A DNA stretch of 40,198 nt from Gammaproteobacteria bacterium. GTDB lineage: Bacteria > Pseudomonadota > Gammaproteobacteria > Steroidobacterales > GCA-2729495. The notes beneath the pieces are model-generated. The model ran no database searches. It was not told the DNA's origin and saw nothing but the letters and a program-made list of their open reading frames with translations. Shown here piece after piece: positions 9,329-18,172 of the stretch. Where the stretch lies: NCBI GenBank assembly GCA_024276095.1, contig JAJRXW010000256.1, positions 1-40,198 on the forward strand, in the 5' to 3' direction. Position 1 is the stretch's first letter. Each line of letters opens with the position of its first letter. The translations under genes were made by a program, and so were the position numbers.

Positions 9329-10099
9329 CTATTTCGGCTTGATCGCGTCCACTCCGGCGTTTTCCCGGCCATCCATGCGCCCGACCCCCGACAGGTCGCT
9401 CCGGTCGATAAAGCCCGATCGCTGCACGACAAACCCCGCTTCGGAGCAGATGCGTTTGAGCAGTACGACATCCAGCAGGTTCATGAATGCCGGCCCCTTG
9501 GCGGGCTTCCCCCTGGCCCCTTCGGGCAGGTAGGGGGACAGGTCTTTGACCGCTCCCGGCCAGCGTTCTCCTTTTTTCCTGTTCGCCTCGAACACCGGTG
9601 CCACGTTACGCCATATCCCGTAAGGAGTATCGCAGACCAGCGTGATTCTGCCGCCGGGTTTCAGCCACCGGAACATTTTGCCGGTTGCCGTATCGATATC
9701 GTCTCCTTCCAGGAAATGCAGCACCCGCGAGCACAGAATGGCATCGAAGGAGTCTGCTGCGAAATCCATATCCGGCAGTTTGCCCTGTACGCATTGAAGA
9801 TTTTTTCGCGGCTTCTCATCGACCCGGCCGGCGAGAATGTCGAGGTGGCGTTGGTCAAGGTCGCTGGCGACCACGCGCGCACCGGCTTCCAGCGCGGGGA
9901 TCGCGGCAACACCGTATGCGCAGCCCAGGTCCAGCACCGTGACATCGCCGCTGCCTGCAAACTCGATAAAGCCGCGCGCATAGTCATCGAGAAAATTGAC
10001 CATGAATCCGGTGAAGTTGAGCGTCGGGATCAGCCCGTTCAGGTAGGCTTCGGGCATTTTATTGCCGGTATTTCTGGTCATTTTCATGGTTGCCTTCAT
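9329..10099 (-). CDS. Class I SAM-dependent methyltransferase
   Basis: VTVLDLGCAYGVAAIPALEAGARVVASDLDQRHL motif I; DSFDAILCSRVLHFLEGDD. Start uncertain (10099, 10087 or 10081). Confidence 0.85.
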   Translation of the reverse strand: MKATMKMTRNTGNKMPEAYLNGLIPTLNFTGFMVNFLDDYARGFIEFAGSGDVTVLDLGCAYGVAAIPALEAGARVVASDLDQRHLDILAGRVDEKPRKNLQCVQGKLPDMDFAADSFDAILCSRVLHFLEGDDIDTATGKMFRWLKPGGRITLVCDTPYGIWRNVAPVFEANRKKGERWPGAVKDLSPYLPEGARGKPAKGPAFMNLLDVVLLKRICSEAGFVVQRSGFIDRSDLSGVGRMDGRENAGVDAIKPK

Positions 10100-10377
10100 C
10101 CCGTGTTGTGGCCTGTTGCCGGGTTTTCGACCAGTATACCGATCACGGGCGGTTTGTCCGGCTAGTAGGTGGTTGGCTGCGATGACTGTATTTCGCATTC
10201 GCCGGGCCGGGATCTTATACTGAATTTTTGGCGAAACGGGATGCAGGGATCCTGCTTCTTCGCCGCAGGCAGGATAATGTCCTGCAGCCGCAATCGTGGA
10301 GTTCGGGCTGACGTCAGGGGATCATGCCGGAATATCTGTCAGCGGTTTGTCCACGGATTTTCGGAGAAAGAACAATT

Positions 10378-11451
10378 ATGTCTGAAGACAATAAAGAAGA
10401 GCTCGAATTCATCGCTGTTGCTTTGCAGATAACCTGCACAGGGGTGAACTTCTGCTCCGATCGGAAATCCGCCCAGGAGGTGATGAGTAAAAAAATCGCC
10501 GGGATTTCCGGTTACACGACAACGGCAGTGAATTTTCTCAATTTCTTCTATGGAGCGCCGGTCCGGCTGGTACTGTTGCCGGAGTTTTCGGTATCCGGGT
10601 TTCCGATGAAAGAGAGCCCGGCCGAATGGCGGGACAAAGCGGCATTTCACTATGACGGCCCGGAATACGAAGCGCTCGGGAAAATTGCCCAGGACAACAA
10701 TATTTTCCTGGCCGGCAATGCCTATGAAATCGACCCGAACTTCCCCGACATGTATTTCCAGACCTGCTATATCATCGGGCCGTCGGGCGATGTCATCCTG
10801 CGCTATCGCAGGTTGACTTCGACCTTTGAGCCGACGCCGCATGATGTCTGGGACAAGTACCTGGACATTTACGGGCTGGACGGCGTGTTTCCGGTGGCGC
10901 GTACCGAAATCGGCAACCTTGCGATGATCGCCTCGGAGGAGGTTCTGTACCCGGAAATCAGCCGTTGTCATGTCATGCGCGGTGCCGAGGTGATTCTCCA
11001 CCCGACCAGCGAGGTCGGCAGCTCGCAGTGGACCTACAAGGACACCTGCCGGCGCGCCCGTGCGATCGAGAACATGGCCTACGTGATTGCCGCGAACACC
11101 GCCAATTTCGAAGGCATGCCGATCCCCCCGTACACCTGCAGCGGCATGTCAAAGATTGTCGACTACCTGGGTAATATTCTGGTCGAGGCCAGCCAGGGCG
11201 GGGAAAGCATGTCCGCCAACGCCGTCATCGATATCGGCGCGCTGCGAAGAACGCGCCGCCGCAGGGGGATGTCAAATGTTCTGTCACGACAGGCCTATGA
11301 TCTTTTTGCCGAAAGCTATGCCGGAGCTGAATTTCATCAGGCCAATTCGCTGCTGAACAATGGCGAAGTCATGGATATTCCGGAAAAGGATTTTTTCAAG
11401 GCACGCCAGGAGCAGAATATCGAACGGCTGGTCAAGGCGGGCTTGCTTTAG
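10378..11451 (+). CDS. Nitrilase/carbon-nitrogen hydrolase superfamily protein with non-canonical catalytic residues
   Basis: LVLLPEFSVSGFP (Glu motif), ILRYRRLTS (Lys motif position), ASEEVLYPEISRCHVMRGAEVILHPTSE (Cys motif position, Ser here). Start at 10378 has a ggagaaag ribosome-binding site. Confidence 0.8.
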   Translation: MSEDNKEELEFIAVALQITCTGVNFCSDRKSAQEVMSKKIAGISGYTTTAVNFLNFFYGAPVRLVLLPEFSVSGFPMKESPAEWRDKAAFHYDGPEYEALGKIAQDNNIFLAGNAYEIDPNFPDMYFQTCYIIGPSGDVILRYRRLTSTFEPTPHDVWDKYLDIYGLDGVFPVARTEIGNLAMIASEEVLYPEISRCHVMRGAEVILHPTSEVGSSQWTYKDTCRRARAIENMAYVIAANTANFEGMPIPPYTCSGMSKIVDYLGNILVEASQGGESMSANAVIDIGALRRTRRRRGMSNVLSRQAYDLFAESYAGAEFHQANSLLNNGEVMDIPEKDFFKARQEQNIERLVKAGLL

Positions 11452-11518
11452 GTTCTGATTCGAGGCATTTTTTGCTTTTGCGCCGGACCTGCGCGGGTTC
11501 GGCACAAGGAGGCGGTAC

Positions 11519-14305
11519 ATGAGCCAGGTTGATATCGGCCGGCGGGAGTTCATACAGAGCAGTGGCGTACTGGCGGCAGGCCTGTCGCTGAGATACGGCG
11601 CACTTTCAGACGCCGTGGCCGAAACGCCACTGGTGTATGGCCAGTGGGAAGACCTGATGCGCCAGAAGTGGACCTGGGACAGCGTGGTGCATGGCAGCCG
11701 TGGCGTCAATTGTACCGGCCACTGCGCGTTTAACATCTACGTTAAAAACGGCATTGTCTGGCGCGAGGAACAGCAGGGCGAATACGGGCATTCCGGAGAA
11801 GACACGCCTGATTACGGTCCGAGAGGCTGCCAGAAAGGTCTTCGGCAGGCCAAATACATGTACGGCTCGCAGCGAATCCTTTATCCGCTCAAGCGGGCAG
11901 GCAAACGGGGCGAGGGCCGCTGGGAACGAATCAGCTGGGATCAGGCCACCCGGGAGATCGCCGGGAAATTCGTCGATTACGCTGTCGAGCATGGCCCCGA
12001 GTCGATCAGTTTTGCGATGGGCACGGCGATGATTCTGAAGCGTGCCGCGCTGGCAGCGTTATTCAGATTTGCAAACCTGACCGGTGTGTCGGTACCGGAA
12101 ACCTTTGCCGGTGTGGGCGATCTGCCGATCGGCGCCCATATGACACTCGGCATGGCGTTGCCCTGCGACACCATGGCAGCGGTGTTCAAGTCGCGCTGCT
12201 GCCTGATCTGGATGTGCAACCCTGCCGCGACACGCATTCCCGATGCGCATTTTTTCTGGGAGGCCAGGTATAACGGCGCCGAGATCATCACGATTTCTCC
12301 CGATTTCTCGCCGACAGCCATGCGGTCGTCCAAATGGGTGAATCCAAAGCCGGGAACCGATGCTGCTCTTGCGATGGCGATGGTACACACGATACTGGCC
12401 GACCGCAGTATCGAGTGGGACTACGTACGCGAGCAGACGGACCTGCCGTTCCTGGTTCGTACCGATAACCGGAAATTTCTGCGCGGCACGGATTTGTATC
12501 CATCAGGCCATGAAAATGCGGATTCCAATGTCTTTTACCTGTGGGATGAGGCAACGGGTTCAGCGGTTCGGGCGCCGGCAACCGGTGAAAAACCGGATGA
12601 AAACGAAACCCTGCAGCTCGGCAGGATCAAGCCGGCGCTGGAAGGCCGCTGGGCTGTCGATACGCCCGACGGGCAGGTGGAAGTCACGACGGTTTTTGAA
12701 CTGGTCAAGAAGCTTGCCGAGGACTACGCGCCGGAGAAAGTCTCCGAAACCACCGGCCTGCACCCCGATGTGATTCGGGAAGTGGCCAGGATTTTTTCCA
12801 GTGCTAAACCAGCGATGATCTACGCCGGCTACCGTTCGGCAAAATGGCTGCACGGCGACAAAATCCAGCGGGCATGGCTGTTGATGTGTGCGCTGACCGG
12901 TAACACCGGGCGCGAAGGCGGCGGGATGCAAACCACGCAGCTGCCCAAAGCGGACGGGGTGATGAAATATGCATTCGCCGGTACCGGGCCAAGGCTGCGG
13001 GTAGCGGCGCTGTCGCTGTGGGACTATGCCCATGCGAACCACAAAGAGGTGACGGCGCAGGTTTACGGCGAAGAGTTCGCCGAGTACATCGACAGGCACC
13101 ATCGGGAATCCGTCGCCCGGGGCTGGATACCGGACTACGCCAAAACGCCGTGGAAAATGGCGATCTTTGCGGGTCTTAATCCGGCCAACTGGAGGGCTTC
13201 GGGCAAGTCCTGGCGGGAAACAGCCTTCGAGGACCTGGAAACAATCGTAGCGACCACACCGGACTGGAGTACCACCGCCATGTACGCGGATTACGTGCTG
13301 CCGGTCGCGCATCACTACGAGCGCCAGGATATTGCACTGGAAGGACGAACGCCCTACATGCAGGTCATCGACCGGGCCGTACCTCCCGTGGGCGAGTCTG
13401 CCGATGACTGGGAGATCATGGCACGGCTGGCGCGCGCCATTGCAAAGGTTGCCGTTGAACGCGGTATTCCGCCGGTCGACGATCATATATACGGCCGCCC
13501 GATCAAGCGCGATTTTTCCACGCTGGAAGAGCAGTTCACTCTGGACGGCCAGATCGGCGATACCAGGGACCTGGTGCAGTTCATTATCGACAATTCTTTC
13601 GGCCTGCCGAAAATCTCGTTCGATGAACTGTCTGCAAAGGGTATTGTGAGAGTCGATGACGCCGAGGGAACGCAGTTCGGCAAACAGTCTGCATACAATT
13701 ACCAGTTGCTGGCCAGTGTGGTCGACAAGCAGCCGTACAAGACGCTGACGGCGCGGCAACAGTTTTATATCGATCATGACTGGTTCCTGAAAGAAGGCGA
13801 ACAGCTGCCGATGCACAGGGACCCGATAAGCATCAAGGGCTATCCGTTGCGCATGCTGATGGGGCATGCGCGTCACGGCGTACACAGCCTGTATCGCGAC
13901 GACTCGCTGCTGCTCAGTCTGCAGCGCGGTGAGCCGGATATTTATGTGAACCGGGATGATGCGCAGGAGCGGGGCGTCGCCGATGGTGAGCTGATCCGGG
14001 TATTCAATTCCTATGGCTCGTTCATCGCCAATGCGCACCTGACCTCCGGAATGCAGCCGGGATCGTTGTTCATGTATCACGGCTGGGATCCGATGATGTT
14101 CAGAAATCGCCAGAACTTTGGGGCCGTGATTCCTACCGGCGGGCTGATCAAGCCGACATCGCTGGTGGGCGACTATGGCCACCTCAATTTCAAGACGCCG
14201 GATAACGTGCCGAACCAGACGTTCAGCGACTTTACCTGTGATTTTGAACGCTATTCCGAAACCGGTCATGAATCTGCCGGTAACACCGGCCTGGGGAGAA
14301 GCTGA
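11519..14305 (+). CDS. Molybdopterin oxidoreductase alpha subunit, type II DMSO reductase family (NarG/EbdA/DdhA/S25dA-like)
   Basis: 928 aa; Tat-like GRREFIQSSG; GVNCTGHC-x34-C FeS motif; RGCQKG; GDLPIG; RIPDAHFFWEARYNGAEIITISPDFSPTA; C-terminal molydopterin-binding-like domain. Confidence 0.9.
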   Translation: MSQVDIGRREFIQSSGVLAAGLSLRYGALSDAVAETPLVYGQWEDLMRQKWTWDSVVHGSRGVNCTGHCAFNIYVKNGIVWREEQQGEYGHSGEDTPDYGPRGCQKGLRQAKYMYGSQRILYPLKRAGKRGEGRWERISWDQATREIAGKFVDYAVEHGPESISFAMGTAMILKRAALAALFRFANLTGVSVPETFAGVGDLPIGAHMTLGMALPCDTMAAVFKSRCCLIWMCNPAATRIPDAHFFWEARYNGAEIITISPDFSPTAMRSSKWVNPKPGTDAALAMAMVHTILADRSIEWDYVREQTDLPFLVRTDNRKFLRGTDLYPSGHENADSNVFYLWDEATGSAVRAPATGEKPDENETLQLGRIKPALEGRWAVDTPDGQVEVTTVFELVKKLAEDYAPEKVSETTGLHPDVIREVARIFSSAKPAMIYAGYRSAKWLHGDKIQRAWLLMCALTGNTGREGGGMQTTQLPKADGVMKYAFAGTGPRLRVAALSLWDYAHANHKEVTAQVYGEEFAEYIDRHHRESVARGWIPDYAKTPWKMAIFAGLNPANWRASGKSWRETAFEDLETIVATTPDWSTTAMYADYVLPVAHHYERQDIALEGRTPYMQVIDRAVPPVGESADDWEIMARLARAIAKVAVERGIPPVDDHIYGRPIKRDFSTLEEQFTLDGQIGDTRDLVQFIIDNSFGLPKISFDELSAKGIVRVDDAEGTQFGKQSAYNYQLLASVVDKQPYKTLTARQQFYIDHDWFLKEGEQLPMHRDPISIKGYPLRMLMGHARHGVHSLYRDDSLLLSLQRGEPDIYVNRDDAQERGVADGELIRVFNSYGSFIANAHLTSGMQPGSLFMYHGWDPMMFRNRQNFGAVIPTGGLIKPTSLVGDYGHLNFKTPDNVPNQTFSDFTCDFERYSETGHESAGNTGLGRS

Positions 14306-14307
14306 CT

Positions 14308-15294
14308 ATGGGCAAGCAGGTTGCGATGGTCATGGACCTGAACAAATGCATTGGTTGTCAGGCCTGTACCGCCGCATGCAAGTCACTGTGGACCGACGAT
14401 GAAGGCCAGGAGTACATGCTGTGGAACAATGTCGAGACCCGGCCGGGCCCCGGCTACCCCCGCGACTGGGAGCAGGATGGCGGCGGCTTTGCGGACGGAC
14501 AGTTGCAGTATGGAGAGCTTCCGGAGAGATCGGCGCACGGCGGCGAGATACCGCTGAATCACGAGCAGGCATTCAGCAGCGGAACGGAAATCCGTCTGCA
14601 GCAGAAAGAGCCCATGGGTTATGGCGCCAACCAGGATGAGGACACCAGTTCCGGCACCTATCCGAACAACTATCACTTTTATCTGCCGCGGTTGTGCAAC
14701 CACTGTACCAAGCCTGCGTGTCTGGAGGCCTGCCCCGTTCGTGCCATCTACAAGCGCGAGCAGGACGGTATCGTGCTGGTCGACCAGGACAAGTGTCAGG
14801 GGATCCGGATGTGCAACCGTGCCTGCCCCTATGACAAGGTTTATTTCAACTACGTCATCAAGAAATCGCAAAAGTGTATTTTCTGTTTTCCGAGAGTTGA
14901 GCAGGGCGTGGCCCCCGCCTGTGCGCGCCAGTGTCCGGGCAGGCTGCGCTTTGTCGGCATGCTGGAAGACGAAGACGGGCCGATTCACAAGCTCGTATAC
15001 CAGTGGAAAGTAGCGCTTCCCCTGCATCCGGAATACGGAACCGATCCGAATGTATTTTATGTGCCGCCCATCCTGCCGTCTTCATTCGATGAGCAGGGCC
15101 GGTTTTCCGAAGATCCACGCGTCCCGATGGACTACCTGCGTTATCTGTTCGGCCCCGAGGTGGATGCCGCACTGATCACCATGCACGAAGAAATCGAGCG
15201 CAAAAAAGCGGGCAAGGCATCCGAGCTTATGGACCTGCTGATTGCCAGGGAATGGAAATCCCTGTTCAACATTCCTGATGTCAGGGTTGCATAG
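14308..15294 (+). CDS. Iron-sulfur beta subunit of type II DMSO reductase family enzyme (NarH/EbdB-like)
   Basis: 328 aa; CIGCQACTAAC; CNHCTKPACLEACP; CQGIRMCNRACPYDK (second Cys replaced, as in 3Fe-4S sites); CIFCFPRVEQGVAPACARQCPGR; begins 3 nt after the alpha stop. Confidence 0.92.
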   Translation: MGKQVAMVMDLNKCIGCQACTAACKSLWTDDEGQEYMLWNNVETRPGPGYPRDWEQDGGGFADGQLQYGELPERSAHGGEIPLNHEQAFSSGTEIRLQQKEPMGYGANQDEDTSSGTYPNNYHFYLPRLCNHCTKPACLEACPVRAIYKREQDGIVLVDQDKCQGIRMCNRACPYDKVYFNYVIKKSQKCIFCFPRVEQGVAPACARQCPGRLRFVGMLEDEDGPIHKLVYQWKVALPLHPEYGTDPNVFYVPPILPSSFDEQGRFSEDPRVPMDYLRYLFGPEVDAALITMHEEIERKKAGKASELMDLLIAREWKSLFNIPDVRVA

Positions 15295-15306
15295 CGGCAG
15301 CGGCGT

Positions 15307-15795
15307 TCAGATAAAAGCTTTTCTCGATCTTTCGATGCCGTGCAGGAGTATGAGTACGATCAGCAGGATTGCCGTCGCGCCGTGCATCTGGAGGAACAGG
15401 GCATGCAGTTCCTCGTTATCGGCGGCGAGTGCCGAGAAGTTGATAAAGCCGAACGCGCGAACTTCGTAATCAATGAAGGCCGCCTGTATTACTCCGATAA
15501 CCGGCTGAATCAAAAGCAACGGGTAGAAAATCCACTGCAGCAGCATGGAAGGTCTTTTATACCATCCCGGCGGAGTGTAGAGGTCACGGGATTTGCGCCA
15601 CCACCAGCGAACCAGCATCAGGATAAATATCGTGACGCCAATTCCCGAGTGAATCATGATGATGATTTCTTTCTGGTTCAGCGGGAACCCGCCGATTTTC
15701 CATCCGGACAGCAAATTGAAAGCGATGATGAACGCTGCTACCCAGTGCAGGATTTTGGCGATGGTGTAGTTAAATTTTTTCTTGGACCCGGACAT
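15307..15795 (-). CDS. Cytochrome b561-domain protein
   Basis: 162 aa, 4 predicted TM helices with His in ILHWVAAF, IMIHSGIG, FLQMHGATA, LILLHGIE. Confidence 0.85.
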   Translation of the reverse strand: MSGSKKKFNYTIAKILHWVAAFIIAFNLLSGWKIGGFPLNQKEIIIMIHSGIGVTIFILMLVRWWWRKSRDLYTPPGWYKRPSMLLQWIFYPLLLIQPVIGVIQAAFIDYEVRAFGFINFSALAADNEELHALFLQMHGATAILLIVLILLHGIERSRKAFI

Positions 15796-15914
15796 AAACT
15801 TTCTTCTCCTGGTTTCGGAACGACCGAAAAAAAATATCGCAGGAAAGCAAAATGGCCGGCTGCGGCCACGGAATCCTCCCCTGTCGAATTATGCACTGAC
15901 GAATCACTGCAGTC

Positions 15915-15962
15915 ATACGTATCAATACGTAACCGGATATTATCCGGCAGTGCCTGCAGGCA
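15915..15962. promoter_or_regulatory. Cluster of short repeats/palindromes upstream of the cytochrome b561 gene
   Basis: atacgta-tca-atacgta (10-bp period), ccggata-t-tatccgg (perfect), tgcctgcaggca (perfect) within 48 bp. Confidence 0.4.
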
Positions 15963-15963
15963 G

Positions 15964-16197
15964 CTAATGCCAGTGCTGATGTTCCTCTGACCAGACCTGT
16001 CCCGGGCCTGTCTCCGGCTCGCCGGAACGAATCGCCGAAACCACGGCAGCCAGTCCGCCCAGGCCCATAAGCGCCAGCAGGATAATCAGCAGTTTCTGCG
16101 AAACCGGGGTTCCGGATTTTTTCTCGAGACAGCAATTCTTGTATTTTTTGCCGCTGCCACACGGACAGGAGGCGTTGCGTCCGATTTTCGTCATCAA
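15964..16197 (-). CDS. SEC-C metal-binding motif protein with TM helix
   Basis: MMTKIGRNASCPCGSGKKYKNCCLEKK: canonical CxCGSGKKYKxCC motif. Confidence 0.88.
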   Translation of the reverse strand: MMTKIGRNASCPCGSGKKYKNCCLEKKSGTPVSQKLLIILLALMGLGGLAAVVSAIRSGEPETGPGQVWSEEHQHWH

Positions 16198-16288
16198 AGA
16201 ACTCCTCGTGCGAGAGTCGCCAGTCGCAACGATACCACTTTCGGCATTCGCTCAGCGCCGGCTCCGGCATTCAGGTGCGCCGCCTGCA

Positions 16289-17290
16289 TCAGCCTGTGCC
16301 CGGGTTTTCGGGATTTCCCGGATGCACATGGCCAAGGTAAACTTGGGCTTTCCTGTGTCCCAGGGAAATCAGTTCCGAAGCACGATCGAATTCCAGGGTG
16401 CCGCATGCATTTCGGGCAATCTCAACGATGTAGTCGGGAGGATAAGCCGCGAGCTTTTGCCGCGCTATGGTGCTTTGCATGGCATCGAAGGCCTGGTTGG
16501 CGATGTCGTATGCTCCCCAGTCCAGTTTTCCGGTTTTTTTGGGTATCTGCTGAAATCGTTCGATAAAACGACTGACTTTCTCTTTTAGCGGCGATGGTAG
16601 CGGCGATGGATAGATTTCGGCTGCGGCCTGCTCCTCTTCGGCCTCCATTTTTCCTCCCAGGTTGACCGCAATGGTAATGTCGGTTTCATCGCCGAAGGTC
16701 GGAGCGATGGGAACCGGGTTCAATACTCCACCGTCGATAAGGCTGGTTCCCCTGTAATCGAAAGGGGTAAACAAAAGCGGCAGCGAGATGGATGCCCTGA
16801 TGGCATCAAACAGTCTTCCGGATTTTATCCAGACCTCTTTTTCGCTGTTTGCGTCGGATGCGACAGCGGTGTATGAGATCGGAAGATCCTGGATCAGCTG
16901 GTCCCCCACCAGGTCGACCAGGGTGTTGATGATCTTGTCACCCTTGACCAGCCCCGTTTTTCCCCAGGAAAGATCGAGTAAAGCGACCATATCCACTTTC
17001 GTGATGGCCGTTACCCACTGCTCGAAATCGTCCAGTTTCCCTGCCGCGTATACTCCACCGATCAGAGCACCCATCGAACAGCCGGCGATGGATTCGATCC
17101 TGAAGCCGTTTTCCACCAGCCAGCGAATCACACCGATATGTGCCAGGCCACGGGCGCCGCCGCTTCCCAGTACAAGGGATACTGTAATTTCACTTTTTCC
17201 AGGCATGAGTTTCCTGACCGCTGTGTTGCCGGTTAAAGCGTCTGCGCCATCCGGACAGATATCAATCGAGGCATTTCGGCAGCAGTCCAT
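16289..17290 (-). CDS. Patatin-like phospholipase family protein
   Basis: LGSGGARGLAHIGVI, GCSMGALIGG (GxSxG), LIDGGVLNPVP (DGG). Confidence 0.92.
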   Translation of the reverse strand: MDCCRNASIDICPDGADALTGNTAVRKLMPGKSEITVSLVLGSGGARGLAHIGVIRWLVENGFRIESIAGCSMGALIGGVYAAGKLDDFEQWVTAITKVDMVALLDLSWGKTGLVKGDKIINTLVDLVGDQLIQDLPISYTAVASDANSEKEVWIKSGRLFDAIRASISLPLLFTPFDYRGTSLIDGGVLNPVPIAPTFGDETDITIAVNLGGKMEAEEEQAAAEIYPSPLPSPLKEKVSRFIERFQQIPKKTGKLDWGAYDIANQAFDAMQSTIARQKLAAYPPDYIVEIARNACGTLEFDRASELISLGHRKAQVYLGHVHPGNPENPGTG

Positions 17291-17301
17291 GCTGCGTCTT
17301 T

Positions 17302-18168
17302 TTACAAAGCATTCAGCGGCAGCTTGAGATAACGGGTGCCGTTGTTTTCCGCAGGCGGAAAATTGCCCGCGCGTATATTGATCTGTATCGCTGGCAACAG
17401 CAGTGCGGGTACCGTCAGCGTGGCATCCCGCTCGGTTCGCATTTTGACAAATTCCTGCTCGGAAGTGCCGTTACCCACGTGAATATTATCTGCAGATTCA
17501 TCGGCGACTGTCGTTTCCCAGGCAAATTCGCTGCGGCCCGGTGCCTTGTAGTCATGGCCGACAAAAATGCGCGTGCCGCCCGGCAGCGCAAGCAGTCTTT
17601 GTATCGACCTGTATAAAGTGGCTGCACTGCCGAGAGGAAAGTCCGTCCGGGCCGTACCGAAATCAGGCATGAACAGCGTATCGCCAACAAAGCAGGCATC
17701 GCCGATCAGATAGCTGATACACGCGGGCGTATGTCCCGGCGTATGAAGAACTTCAACGGACAGTCCGCCCAGGCCGAATCGATCGTTGTCGCTGAACAGC
17801 CGGTCGAACTGTTCTCCGCTGGCTGTAAATTCCGGTTCGAGGTTGAATATTCCGGCAAATGTTTTCTGTACTTCGACAATCCCCCGCCCGATGCCGGTTT
17901 TGCCGCCCAGTTGCCGCTTCAGATAGGCGCAGGCCGTGAGATGATCTGCATGGGCGTGGGTTTCCAGTATCCAGTTGACCGACAGCCCGCGGTCCGCTGT
18001 AAATGCGATGATTGCATCCGCCGATCGGGTTTGTGTTCGCCCGGACGGTGAATCGAAATCGAGAACCGGATCGATAACGACAGCTTCCCGGGAAACCGGG
18101 TCCCAGACAACATAGGAAACAGTGTAGGTAGCATCGTCAAAAAACGCTTTTACTTCCGGCTTTTTCAT
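17302..18168 (-). CDS. MBL-fold metallo-hydrolase (BLH/ETHE1-like persulfide dioxygenase family)
   Basis: ETHAHADHLTACAYLK (HxHxDH), HTPGHTPACISY, VGDTLF, GHDY. Confidence 0.88.
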   Translation of the reverse strand: MKKPEVKAFFDDATYTVSYVVWDPVSREAVVIDPVLDFDSPSGRTQTRSADAIIAFTADRGLSVNWILETHAHADHLTACAYLKRQLGGKTGIGRGIVEVQKTFAGIFNLEPEFTASGEQFDRLFSDNDRFGLGGLSVEVLHTPGHTPACISYLIGDACFVGDTLFMPDFGTARTDFPLGSAATLYRSIQRLLALPGGTRIFVGHDYKAPGRSEFAWETTVADESADNIHVGNGTSEQEFVKMRTERDATLTVPALLLPAIQINIRAGNFPPAENNGTRYLKLPLNAL

Positions 18169-18172
18169 CCCG

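Noticed and set aside
12560-14269. 569-aa minus-strand ORF
   Set aside because: Fully antisense to the well-supported molybdoenzyme alpha subunit; high-GC shadow ORF without recognisable domains.
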